NCBI GenBank assembly: GCA_902594745.1
Contig: CACJNF010000012.1
Span: 1 to 33,278, forward strand
Direction: 5' to 3'
Length of the DNA stretch: 33,278 nucleotides
Source: an uncultured Bacteroidota bacterium
GTDB lineage: Bacteria > Bacteroidota > Bacteroidia > Flavobacteriales > Flavobacteriaceae
Below, one piece after another: positions 9,420 through 17,082 of this stretch. The translations under genes and the position numbers were made by a program. The notes under the pieces are model-generated. The model made no database searches. It had not been told where the DNA came from and worked only from the letters and a program-made list of their open reading frames with translations. Within the stretch, counting starts at the first letter, position 1. Each line of letters starts with the position of its first letter.

Positions 9420-9494
9420 GGGCGCTTAGCTCAGTTGGTTTAGAGCACTTGGTTTACACCCAAGGGGTCGGGGGTTCGAATCCCTCAGCGCCCA
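9420..9494 (+). tRNA. tRNA-Val (anticodon TAC)
   Basis: A 75-nt cloverleaf. The acceptor GGGCGCT pairs with AGCGCCC and is followed by discriminator A. The D-arm is GCTC/GAGC, and the anticodon stem CTTGG/CCAAG encloses loop TTTACAC with anticodon TAC, reading GUA and other valine codons. The T-arm GGGGG-TTCGAAT-CCCTC contains one G-U pair. The CCA end is not encoded. It is followed by a hairpin terminator. Confidence 0.97.
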
Positions 9495-9501
9495 CATTTT
9501 T

Positions 9502-9527
9502 AACCTCAATATTAATTGAGGTTTTTT
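9502..9527 (+). terminator. Rho-independent terminator after tRNA-Val
   Basis: A 9-bp perfect stem, AACCTCAAT / ATTGAGGTT, with a 4-nt loop (ATTA) runs into a T tract on the plus strand. It sits 8 nt after the tRNA and separates it from the convergent sulfatase gene. On the minus strand the trailing sequence is less U-rich, so it mainly serves the tRNA. Confidence 0.8.
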
Positions 9528-9537
9528 ATTTCTATCC

Positions 9538-10923
9538 TTATCTAATTCCTACACCTTTTATTCCAGTAAGATTATCTCCTAATTCAATCCTTGCCTTTTC
9601 TCCAAGTTCTTCCATTTTTTTTGCAATTTCAGGAAATTCATTGTAAATATTATATAACTCTCCAGGGTCATCTTTTAAATTATATAATTCATTTTGTTCT
9701 ATAATATTCATGTCATATTTCACTGGAATTCCATCTACTCCTCCAGGCCTTCCATTAAGTGATCTATATTTTCTTGAAAAATGAATTTTCCAGTCATTCA
9801 TTCTAATTGAGTGCAATTCGTTAACTCTATAATAGAAATATAATTTCTCATGAGGAGAAGAATAAGTTTCCCCTGTTAAAAGAGGCCAAATATTTTTACC
9901 ATCAATTTTATTTTCTGACAATTTTGAATTTGTTAATTCAGCAAATGTGGGCATCCAGTCAATTGCCATTACTGGTTCATCAATCACTCTTGATTTTAAT
10001 TTATTTGGAAATTTAATTATACTTGGAACCCTAACTCCTCCTTCCCAAGTTGTCCCTTTTCCTTCCCTGTAAATCCCTGAAGATCCAGAGTGATTTCCAT
10101 AGGATAACCATGGCCCATTGTCAGAAGTAAAGACAACAATAGTATTTTCTGTAAGCCCATTTTCTTCTAAAGATCTTAATACTCTTCCAACGGAGTAGTC
10201 TATTTCTGTTATAACATCTGCATAAAGTCCATTACCAGTTATGTTCTCAAAATCTTTTGAAACGAAAAGTGGAACATGTGGTTGTGGATGAGCAATATAT
10301 AGAAAGAAAGGATTATTCTTATTCCTCTCAATGAAATCAATACTTTCTGAAGTAATATCTTTCGTTAAATCAGATTGATCAATTATTTCCATAATTGGAC
10401 TTTCATTTCTATACAGAAGCAGATCCTCTGGATAACCTTCTGGATATTCAGGATGCCATCTCCACATATCGTTTGAATAAAGTATTCCATAGAATTCATC
10501 AAAACCATGATTTGTTGGAAAAAATTCTTTTTGACTGCCTAAATGCCATTTTCCAAAAATACCTGTGCTATATCCGTTTTCTTTTAACATTTCAGCTAGA
10601 GTAAGTTCACTATGGCTAATACCTGAGTTTGAATTTGGCCCAAAGGCATTATGAATCCCAATTCTATTTGGATAAACACCAGTAAGAACAGCAGCACGTG
10701 ATGCTGAGCAGACAGGTTGAGCAGCATAATATGATGTCAATTTAATACCATCCTCAGCCAACTGGTCAATATTTTCGCTATTTATGGTCTTTGATCCATA
10801 GGATGATAGATCACCATAACCAAGATCATCAGTAAGAATGAAGACTATATTTGGTGTTGTCTCATTTTTTCCACATGAGAAGAGTAAAAGACCAATTAAT
10901 AAATAAAAAAACTTTCTAAACAT
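9538..10923 (-). CDS. Lipoprotein sulfatase (arylsulfatase-like, S1 family)
   Basis: Type I sulfatases hydrolyse sulfate esters, often on polysaccharides, using a formylglycine made from an active-site Cys. The 461-residue protein starts with a lipoprotein signal (FYLLIGLLLFSC, lipid-modified Cys17), so it is probably anchored in the outer membrane or periplasm. Key features are the metal-binding TDDLGYGDLSSYGS (Asp32-Asp33), the maturation motif PVCSASRAAVLTG with Cys72, GKWHLGS, HPQPHVPLF, FTSDNGPW, and KGTTWEGGVRVPSI. All catalytic landmarks appear intact and the length is normal. The natural substrate is not deducible: there are no carbohydrate-active enzymes, SusC/D pair or anaerobic sulfatase-maturing enzyme beside it. 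Its ATG lies 37 bp from the divergent SDR start, and its 3' end faces the tRNA-Val terminator. Confidence 0.93.
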   Translation of the reverse strand: MFRKFFYLLIGLLLFSCGKNETTPNIVFILTDDLGYGDLSSYGSKTINSENIDQLAEDGIKLTSYYAAQPVCSASRAAVLTGVYPNRIGIHNAFGPNSNSGISHSELTLAEMLKENGYSTGIFGKWHLGSQKEFFPTNHGFDEFYGILYSNDMWRWHPEYPEGYPEDLLLYRNESPIMEIIDQSDLTKDITSESIDFIERNKNNPFFLYIAHPQPHVPLFVSKDFENITGNGLYADVITEIDYSVGRVLRSLEENGLTENTIVVFTSDNGPWLSYGNHSGSSGIYREGKGTTWEGGVRVPSIIKFPNKLKSRVIDEPVMAIDWMPTFAELTNSKLSENKIDGKNIWPLLTGETYSSPHEKLYFYYRVNELHSIRMNDWKIHFSRKYRSLNGRPGGVDGIPVKYDMNIIEQNELYNLKDDPGELYNIYNEFPEIAKKMEELGEKARIELGDNLTGIKGVGIR

Positions 10924-10960
10924 ATAATTTGTTTTACTAATTTAACTTAAAAGATAACAT

Positions 10961-11710
10961 TTGAAAATATTACTTACAGGATCATCTAAGGGAATTGGAT
11001 TTAATATTGCTAATACATTAATTAACGAAGGTCATGATATTGCATTGCATTATAATAAAAATAAATCTGCATTAGATGCTTTATTAAAAGATTCTAAAAC
11101 AAATTCTTTCACAATCCAATCAGATTTATCTGATTCTATTCAAGTCAAGGATCTAGTAAATAATACAATTGATAAGTTATCATTTCCTGACTGTATTATT
11201 AATAATGCAGGAATTGCAGAATCTGCTGATATATCAATAGACTATGAGCAATGGAATGATTTATTTGATAGAACAATTGATGTGAATCTTAAAGCTCCTT
11301 CACTTATTTTTAAAGAGTTAATAAAGTATAAAAGAGCAAATAAAATTAAATCCAGATTAAGATTTATTAATATTGCTTCAAGAGCTGCATTCAGGGGTGA
11401 GCAAGAGGATTATATTTCTTACGCATGTTCAAAGGGAGGAATGATTTCGCTTACTAAAACTATGTCAAGATCGTTTGGAGAAACTGATAATATTGTTGCA
11501 ATTAGTATTGCTCCAGGATTTGTTAGAACTGAAATGGCTAAAAGTTTTATTGATAAACATGGAGAGGAAGTTGTAAAACAAGGAATTACTCTAGATAGGC
11601 TAACTGAGCCAAAGGATATATCACCATTAGTATCACTAATAGTTTCTGGCCAGATGGACCATTCAACTGGTTCAACAATAGATGTTAATGGTGGAAGCTT
11701 CTTGAGATAA
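10961..11710 (+). CDS. SDR-family oxidoreductase (FabG-like)
   Basis: A classical short-chain dehydrogenase/reductase of 249 residues. It has the Rossmann dinucleotide motif TGSSKGIG (6-13), the structural NNAG (81-84), catalytic Ser140, and YxxxK (Tyr154, Lys158 in SYACSKGG). The C-terminal APGFVRTEM and STGSTIDVNGGSFLR complete the FabG-like pattern. The substrate, a carbonyl or alcohol, is unknown; nothing nearby assigns a fatty-acid or sugar pathway. The start is TTG at 10961, because an in-frame TAA at 10955-10957 excludes anything longer and no Met precedes the Rossmann motif. The gene is divergent from the sulfatase, so the two starts share only 37 bp of control region. Confidence 0.88.
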   Translation: MKILLTGSSKGIGFNIANTLINEGHDIALHYNKNKSALDALLKDSKTNSFTIQSDLSDSIQVKDLVNNTIDKLSFPDCIINNAGIAESADISIDYEQWNDLFDRTIDVNLKAPSLIFKELIKYKRANKIKSRLRFINIASRAAFRGEQEDYISYACSKGGMISLTKTMSRSFGETDNIVAISIAPGFVRTEMAKSFIDKHGEEVVKQGITLDRLTEPKDISPLVSLIVSGQMDHSTGSTIDVNGGSFLR

Positions 11711-11748
11711 TTTATTACTTAATTTTAATTTATCTATCTATTGATTAT

Positions 11749-11768
11749 ATTTAAGAATAATCTTAAAT
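11749..11768. promoter_or_regulatory. Perfect inverted repeat in the leader of secreted protein B
   Basis: ATTTAAGA and TCTTAAAT form an 8-bp perfect inverted repeat around ATAA, ending 11 nt before the ATG at 11780. It overlaps a near-consensus -7 box (TATATTTA, 11746-11753). It could be an operator or a small leader hairpin. The stem is AT-rich and weak, so chance is possible. Confidence 0.3.
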
Positions 11769-11779
11769 CAATTAATAAA

Positions 11780-12478
11780 ATGAAAAAATTTATAATTATT
11801 TCTTTAGCCTTTATTGCATCATTTAATGTTGCACAGGCTCAAGATCAAATCTATTGGTCTGAAGTTTCTATGGTAGTTGAACCAGGAAGTCAAGGCCTTG
11901 TTTATCAAGCAGTAAATGATTTTTACTCAAGCATAGACTTTCCAGAAAATGTTTCCGTACAATTAATGGCATGGCAAGCAAAAACTGAATGGAGAGAGGG
12001 TACTCACTTTTTAAACTTTGCAGGTACTGTAGAGGGTATGTCTAAGCTAAGAGAGCTAAGGACAGGTGAGGCATATGATGCTTACGTACAAAATTTATCT
12101 TCAATTGCAAAAATTGTATCTGTAAGAAATGGTACTACACTAATTAGAGTTCCAGGTGAAAATGGTAATTTCTCTGCACAAGAGTGGTCTTTTGCAGTAA
12201 AAAATCAAGCTGCATTTGGTAAAGCTTTTGTTGAGCTATCAAAAGATTTTAAAAACGATGGTATGTACTATTCGTTAGGTCAATATACTTCTGGTGGAGG
12301 TCTTTCTACTCATTATATATATTCTACTCATAAGGATTACGCTCAGGAAATGACATCAGGTCCAAAAAACCCTAAAGAAGCAGCCGCTTTTCAAAAGTTT
12401 TTTGATGCAATTGAAAATATTTCAACATTTAGAGGTTCAGAAACTTCTGTTCAATTAGCAAGCTGGCCATCTAACTAA
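11780..12478 (+). CDS. Secreted two-lobed protein of unknown function (copy B)
   Basis: Function not recognised. It is paralogous to the gene at 3686-4381. The chosen ATG gives 232 residues beginning with a textbook signal peptide (MKKFIIISLAFIASFNVAQAQ, cleavage near residue 20). An in-frame TTG at 11741 would only add a poor extension before it. Shared landmarks with copy A are FYSSIDFPENVSVQLM (48-63), THFLNFAG (75-82), YDAYVQNL, TTLIRV, a central Trp136 before a short strand, YYSLGQYTSGG (163-173) and THYIYSTH (177-184). The halves 25-124 and 135-230 appear to be duplicates of a strand-helix-strand-strand-helix unit; this is inference. There is no cysteine, so folding does not depend on disulfides. 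It stands alone between its own leader and a strong terminator, so it is likely monocistronic, possibly well expressed. Confidence 0.8.
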   Translation: MKKFIIISLAFIASFNVAQAQDQIYWSEVSMVVEPGSQGLVYQAVNDFYSSIDFPENVSVQLMAWQAKTEWREGTHFLNFAGTVEGMSKLRELRTGEAYDAYVQNLSSIAKIVSVRNGTTLIRVPGENGNFSAQEWSFAVKNQAAFGKAFVELSKDFKNDGMYYSLGQYTSGGGLSTHYIYSTHKDYAQEMTSGPKNPKEAAAFQKFFDAIENISTFRGSETSVQLASWPSN

Positions 12479-12506
12479 ATAGATATTATATTAAACTATT
12501 TAAATT

Positions 12507-12535
12507 AACCCTCCTTTAATGGAGGGTTTTTTTTT
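12507..12535 (+). terminator. Strong rho-independent terminator after secreted protein B
   Basis: AACCCTCC pairs with GGAGGGTT across a 6-nt loop (TTTAAT), followed by a nine-T run. It is the most GC-rich hairpin noted in the window. It ends only 23 nt before the glpK start codon, so the glp promoter must overlap it or depend on read-through. Confidence 0.9.
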
Positions 12536-12558
12536 AAATTGTATTTAAATATTTATAA

Positions 12559-14049
12559 ATGGATAAGAAATATGTCTTGTCAATTGACGCAGGAACAACA
12601 AGCTCAAGAGCAATTATTTTTAATAAAAATGCTGAAGTTATTGAAATTGCCCAGTATGAGTTCAATCAATTTTTTCCTAAAGAAGGATGGGTAGAACATG
12701 ATGCTATTGAAATATGGAATACACAGCTAAAGGCTATAAAAGATGTAATTAATAAATCAAAAATTGACCCTAATGAAATAGACTCAATTGGTATTACAAA
12801 TCAAAGAGAAACAACAATAATTTGGGATAAGCAAACAGGCGAACCAGTTTATAATGCAATTGTATGGCAGGATAGAAGAACTGCAAGTTTTTGTGATGAA
12901 CTAATTGAAAAAAATAAAACCTCTTTGATTCAACAAAAAACAGGTCTTGTTATAGATGCCTATTTTTCAGGAACAAAAATTAGATGGATACTTGATAATA
13001 ATCAAGAGTTAAGAGAGAAAGCAAATGATAACAAATTATTATTTGGTACTGTAGATACATGGTTAATTTGGAATCTGACAAATGGAAAGTCTCATATTAC
13101 TGATCCCTCAAATGCCAGTAGAACATTGCTATACAATATAAAAGATGATAAATGGGACAAAGAATTACTAGAACTATTTGGTGTTCCAGAAAATATTTTA
13201 CCAAAGGTTGTTGATTCATCCTCAGTATCTACTAATATTGATAAAGAAATTCTAGGTGTAGAGATTCCAATTTCAGGAATTGCAGGTGATCAACAGGCAG
13301 CATTATTTGGTCAATTATGTATAAATGAAGGTGATATCAAAAATACTTACGGTACTGGTTGTTTTTGTATGATGAACACAGGCAAAAATTTTGTAATGTC
13401 TAAAAACAAAATGCTTTCAACAATTGCATGGAGAATTAATGGAGAAATTACTTATGCACTTGAGGGTAGTGTTTTTGTTGCTGGAGCATTGATTCAATGG
13501 CTACGAGATCAACTCGGAATTATAAAATCATCACCTGAGGTTGAAGAGTTGGCTAAAACAGTTAATGATAATGGAGGCTTAACATTTGTCCCAGCACTAT
13601 CGGGCTTGGCTGCTCCATATTGGGATCCATATGTTCAAGGAACAATTTTTGGAATAACAAGGGGAACTGAAAATGGTCATATAGCTAGAGCAGCCCTAGA
13701 ATCTATTGCACTAAGGACAAGAGATATAGTTGTTGAAATGGAAAAAGATGCTGGAATAAAATTTAAAGATTTAAAAGTTGATGGTGGTGCTAGCAATAAT
13801 AACTTATTAATGCAAATCCAATCAAATTTACTAAGTACAAATGTTGTTAGACCAAAAACAACTGAAACCACTGCTTTAGGGGTTGCTTTTCTTGCAGGAC
13901 TAGCGACAGGTTTTTGGAAAGATATATCAGATTTAAAAAAACTATGGATTGAGGATATGTCTTTTCATCCGGATACAAGTTTTAATTCAAATGATATTAT
14001 AAAACTTTGGCAAAATAGAATTAATAGACTACTAAAGGTTAATGAATAG
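12559..14049 (+). CDS. glpK: Glycerol kinase
   Basis: GlpK phosphorylates glycerol with ATP to sn-glycerol-3-phosphate in the cytoplasm, trapping it after facilitated entry. The 496 residues match the FGGY kinase family throughout. They include the N-terminal phosphate-binding LSIDAGTTSSRAIIF (7-21), GWVEHDAIEIW, GITNQRETTIIWD, and the substrate-binding VWQDRRT. Further motifs are AGDQQAALFGQ, YGTGCF and the FGGY signature GLAAPYWDPYVQGTIFGITRG, then KVDGGASNNNLLMQ. Length is typical (about 495-505). It is the first gene of the glycerol cluster and overlaps glpD by 8 nt. No glpR repressor gene is next to it, and regulation is not evident apart from the terminator 23 nt upstream. Confidence 0.97.
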   Translation: MDKKYVLSIDAGTTSSRAIIFNKNAEVIEIAQYEFNQFFPKEGWVEHDAIEIWNTQLKAIKDVINKSKIDPNEIDSIGITNQRETTIIWDKQTGEPVYNAIVWQDRRTASFCDELIEKNKTSLIQQKTGLVIDAYFSGTKIRWILDNNQELREKANDNKLLFGTVDTWLIWNLTNGKSHITDPSNASRTLLYNIKDDKWDKELLELFGVPENILPKVVDSSSVSTNIDKEILGVEIPISGIAGDQQAALFGQLCINEGDIKNTYGTGCFCMMNTGKNFVMSKNKMLSTIAWRINGEITYALEGSVFVAGALIQWLRDQLGIIKSSPEVEELAKTVNDNGGLTFVPALSGLAAPYWDPYVQGTIFGITRGTENGHIARAALESIALRTRDIVVEMEKDAGIKFKDLKVDGGASNNNLLMQIQSNLLSTNVVRPKTTETTALGVAFLAGLATGFWKDISDLKKLWIEDMSFHPDTSFNSNDIIKLWQNRINRLLKVNE

Positions 14050-15589
14050 ATCTGATTCTTTAGATAAGTTAAATAAAGTTAGTCAATGGGATATAATCAT
14101 AATTGGAGGAGGAGCCTCTGGTTTAGGAATAGCTGTTGATGCATCAAAAAGGGGATATAAAACTTTACTTTTAGAAAAGTATGATTTTGGAAAAGGTACT
14201 TCATCTAGAAGTACAAAACTTATTCATGGAGGTGTTAGATATCTTCAAAATGGCGATATAACTCTTGTAATTGAATCTTTAAAAGAGAGGGGAATTTTAA
14301 AAAGGAATGCGCCTCATTTAGTTCGAGATTTAAGCTTTGTAATTCCATCATATGATTGGTGGTCTAGCCCTTTCTATGGCATAGGAATGAAAATTTATGA
14401 TATGATGGCTGGAAACCTTGGTTTAGGAAAATCAATAATGATTTCAAAGAAGGAGACCCTTAAATTAATTCCCAATGTTAACAAAAAAGGATTAAAGGGT
14501 GGTGTAATTTATCATGACGGACAATTTGATGATTCTAGAATGGCAATTACTCTTGCACTAACTGCAGATTCAAAAAAAACTTCTTTATTAAATCACTGCA
14601 GTGTTGAAAAACTTATTAAGGACAAAGATGAAATAATAGGTGTAGAATTTCAAGATACATTGAACTTAAAAAAACATAAAGTCAAGGGAAAAGTTGTTAT
14701 AAATGCTACTGGTGTATTTGCAGAAGAGGTTATCAGGATGGATCAACCAGATATAGATAGAATGATTCAACCAAGCCAGGGAGTTCATATAGTTTTAGAA
14801 AAAAAGTTCTTAAAAAGTAAGCATGCAATTTTAATACCTCAAACTTCTGACGGCAGGGTTTTATTTGCAGTTCCATGGAAAAATTATGTTGTTGTTGGAA
14901 CAACGGATACTCAAGTTAAAACAGCAAGTATAGAACCAAGTCCCCTAAAAGATGAAATTGAGTTTATATTAAATAATGCAAGTCAGTATATGTCAGTAAA
15001 GCCTAAGATTTCTGATATAAAATCTGTATTTGCAGGCTTAAGACCATTAGCGGCAACTTCAAATAAAAAATCTACTAAAGAAGTCTCAAGAAGTCATAAA
15101 ATCGATATTGCACCATCAGGCTTAATTAGCGTTCTTGGTGGAAAGTGGACAACTTATAGAAAAATTGCAGAAGATGCAATCAATGCTGCAATTTCAATAA
15201 ATAAATTAAAGAAAAAGAAATGTAAGACTCAAAAAACTAAGCTTTTTGGCTATAAGAAAAGAGTTGAATGGTCAGATCCAATGCATGTATATGGATCCTT
15301 AAAAAAAGAAGTTGAGGCACTAGGTGGAAAAACTGATAACATTTCACTTTCAGATAAAATTTACATAACAAATAATATCATAGAGTGGTCAATTATACAT
15401 GAAATGGCACTTACACTTGAAGATGTTTTAGCGAGGAGAACAAGATGTATTTTTTTAGACGCAAAAGAGTCTAAAAGAATTGCTCCAAAGGTGGCAGATA
15501 AAATGGCTGAGGTTTTAGATAAGGATCAAAAGTGGATTGACGAAGAGTTAAAAAATTTTAATAAATTAATCAAAAATTATATAGTATGA
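14042..15589 (+). CDS. glpD: FAD-dependent glycerol-3-phosphate dehydrogenase
   Basis: GlpD oxidises glycerol-3-phosphate to dihydroxyacetone phosphate and passes electrons to the quinone pool, acting as a peripheral inner-membrane enzyme. The 515-residue protein has the FAD Rossmann motif DIIIIGGGASGLG (18-30), followed by the family signatures GTSSRSTKLIHGGVRYLQNG and a VINATGVFAEEV segment. Later come the substrate-region PSQGVHIV, VVVGTTDTQV, VFAGLRPLA, and GLISVLGGKWTTYRKIAEDA. A C-terminal helical domain with EDVLARRTRCIFLD is typical of GlpD/GlpA homologues. Length is normal for aerobic GlpD. It overlaps both neighbours (8 nt with glpK, 4 nt with glpF), which implies translational coupling. 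Confidence 0.96.
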   Translation: MNRSDSLDKLNKVSQWDIIIIGGGASGLGIAVDASKRGYKTLLLEKYDFGKGTSSRSTKLIHGGVRYLQNGDITLVIESLKERGILKRNAPHLVRDLSFVIPSYDWWSSPFYGIGMKIYDMMAGNLGLGKSIMISKKETLKLIPNVNKKGLKGGVIYHDGQFDDSRMAITLALTADSKKTSLLNHCSVEKLIKDKDEIIGVEFQDTLNLKKHKVKGKVVINATGVFAEEVIRMDQPDIDRMIQPSQGVHIVLEKKFLKSKHAILIPQTSDGRVLFAVPWKNYVVVGTTDTQVKTASIEPSPLKDEIEFILNNASQYMSVKPKISDIKSVFAGLRPLAATSNKKSTKEVSRSHKIDIAPSGLISVLGGKWTTYRKIAEDAINAAISINKLKKKKCKTQKTKLFGYKKRVEWSDPMHVYGSLKKEVEALGGKTDNISLSDKIYITNNIIEWSIIHEMALTLEDVLARRTRCIFLDAKESKRIAPKVADKMAEVLDKDQKWIDEELKNFNKLIKNYIV

Positions 15590-16323
15590 TAAGTCCTTAC
15601 ATTGCTGAGTTTGTAGGAACTGCAATTTTACTTCTTTTAGGATCTGGAATTGTAGCAAATGTCAGCCTTTCAAAAACTAAAGGTTTTGATCAAACACCTT
15701 TAATCACAATTACTACAGCATGGGGTTTTGCTGTCTTTGTCGCAGCATATATTACAGGACAATTTAGTGGAGCTCATCTTAATCCAGCTGTAACTATTGG
15801 TCTTTTAGTTGCTGGTAAATTTTCATCTGAATTAGCTCTTGGATATATTATAGCTCAGATATTAGGTGCTATGCTGGGCAGTTGGCTAACTTATATATTT
15901 TACATCGACCATTATAGAGCTACAAAAAATGAAGCTGCTGTAATGGGTTCATTTTGTACTTCTCCAGCAATAAGAAATTTAAAGAATAATTTTTTTAGTG
16001 AGTTTCTTGCAACATTTATGTTAATATTTGGAATATTATATATAGTTGAACCAAATATAATAGTTGAAGGATTAGACGCTAATTTCGGTATTGGATCACT
16101 TGGTGCGCTTCCCGTTGGTATATTAGTTTGGGTTATAGGTTTAAGTCTGGGTGGTACTACAGGTTATGCAATTAATCCAGCAAGGGATTTAGGACCAAGA
16201 ATTGTATATCAGTTAATACCCAGAAAAAATAAAATTTCAGATTGGGCTTATAGTTGGGTCCCTGTTTTAGGTCCTTCATTAGGAGCTGTTGCTGCTGGCT
16301 TATTATATGTATATTTTAGTTAG
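15586..16323 (+). CDS. glpF: Glycerol uptake facilitator (aquaglyceroporin)
   Basis: An MIP-family channel that lets glycerol diffuse through the inner membrane. It has 245 residues, six hydrophobic segments and two half-helices with canonical NPA motifs: GAHLNPAVTIG (Asn66-Ala68) and GYAINPARDLGPR (Asn198-Ala200). The Asp right after the second NPA-Arg (NPARD) is the hallmark of glycerol facilitators rather than strict water channels. The N-terminal AEFVGTAILLLLGSG is also typical. Length is somewhat shorter than Escherichia coli GlpF. Its position after glpD with an ATGA overlap supports glycerol as substrate. Confidence 0.95.
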   Translation: MISPYIAEFVGTAILLLLGSGIVANVSLSKTKGFDQTPLITITTAWGFAVFVAAYITGQFSGAHLNPAVTIGLLVAGKFSSELALGYIIAQILGAMLGSWLTYIFYIDHYRATKNEAAVMGSFCTSPAIRNLKNNFFSEFLATFMLIFGILYIVEPNIIVEGLDANFGIGSLGALPVGILVWVIGLSLGGTTGYAINPARDLGPRIVYQLIPRKNKISDWAYSWVPVLGPSLGAVAAGLLYVYFS

Positions 16324-17082
16324 ATGGGAAACAATAAAAAGATAGCACTAATTACTGGAGCAACTTCAGGAATTGGGGAATCAACGGCATATGAATTAGC
16401 CAATAACTATTCTTTGATTCTATGTGGAAGAAATAAAGAAAAACTTGATGAACTAGAGGAGAATCTATCATCAAAAACAAAAGTCATAACACTTGAATTT
16501 GATGTAAGAAACCATCAAGAAGTTTCTGAAAAAATTTCATCACTAGATAATTCATGGAAGAAAATTGAACTTCTTATCAATAATGCTGGTAATGCACATG
16601 GACTTGATTTTATTTATGAAGGAGATATTGAAGATTGGGATATGATGATAGATACTAATGTAAAAGGGTTACTATATGTTACAAAGTATGTGTTAGATTC
16701 AATGATCAAAAATAATAGTGGACACATAATCAATATAGGATCAATTGCTGGAAAAGAAGTATACCCTAAAGGAAATATTTACTGTGCCTCAAAATTTGCT
16801 GTAGATGCAATATCTCAGGGTATGAGAATTGACTTAAATAAATATAATATTAAAGTTTCACAGGTAAACCCAGGTCTTGTTGAGACCAACTTCTCAATGG
16901 TTAGATTTAAAAATGATAAGAGTAGATCTAAATCGGTATATGAAGGATTAAACCCTTTGATTGGAGATGATATTGCTAAGGTCATATCATTTATTGTAAA
17001 CTGTCCAGATAATGTTAATATAAGTGACTTAACAGTCCTTGCAAAATCTCAGGCATCATCTACAGTACTAAATAGAAAATAG
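16324..17082 (+). CDS. SDR-family NADP-dependent oxidoreductase (YdfG-like) in the glycerol cluster
   Basis: A classical SDR of 252 residues. It has TGATSGIG (11-18), a basic Arg-Asn pair after the second strand (CGRNKEKL, 34-41) that favours NADP(H), NNAG (86-89), and catalytic Ser140, Tyr153 and Lys157 (YCASK). VNPGLVETNFS lies in the C-terminal part. Overall it resembles YdfG/serine-3-dehydrogenase-type 3-hydroxy acid dehydrogenases. It starts on the base after the glpF stop and shares its last base with the GTG of the phosphodiesterase gene, so it is embedded in the glp transcript. A role on a three-carbon aldehyde or hydroxyacid is a tempting inference, but nothing in the sequence fixes the substrate. 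Confidence 0.88.
   Translation: MGNNKKIALITGATSGIGESTAYELANNYSLILCGRNKEKLDELEENLSSKTKVITLEFDVRNHQEVSEKISSLDNSWKKIELLINNAGNAHGLDFIYEGDIEDWDMMIDTNVKGLLYVTKYVLDSMIKNNSGHIINIGSIAGKEVYPKGNIYCASKFAVDAISQGMRIDLNKYNIKVSQVNPGLVETNFSMVRFKNDKSRSKSVYEGLNPLIGDDIAKVISFIVNCPDNVNISDLTVLAKSQASSTVLNRK

Noticed and set aside
9404-9646. 80-residue plus-strand ORF over tRNA-Val
   Set aside because: It reads through the tRNA (SSVGLEHLVYTQGVGGSNPSAP is a tRNA translation) and then the antisense of the sulfatase gene.
9538-10923. Polysaccharide utilisation locus around the sulfatase
   Set aside because: No SusC/SusD, glycoside hydrolase, lyase or regulator accompanies it.
11741-11779. Longer start for secreted protein B (TTG)
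   Set aside because: It would put 13 residues before a perfect signal peptide that begins at the ATG at 11780.
12536-12558. Riboswitch before glpK
   Set aside because: Only 23 nt lie between terminator and start codon, too short for a known aptamer.
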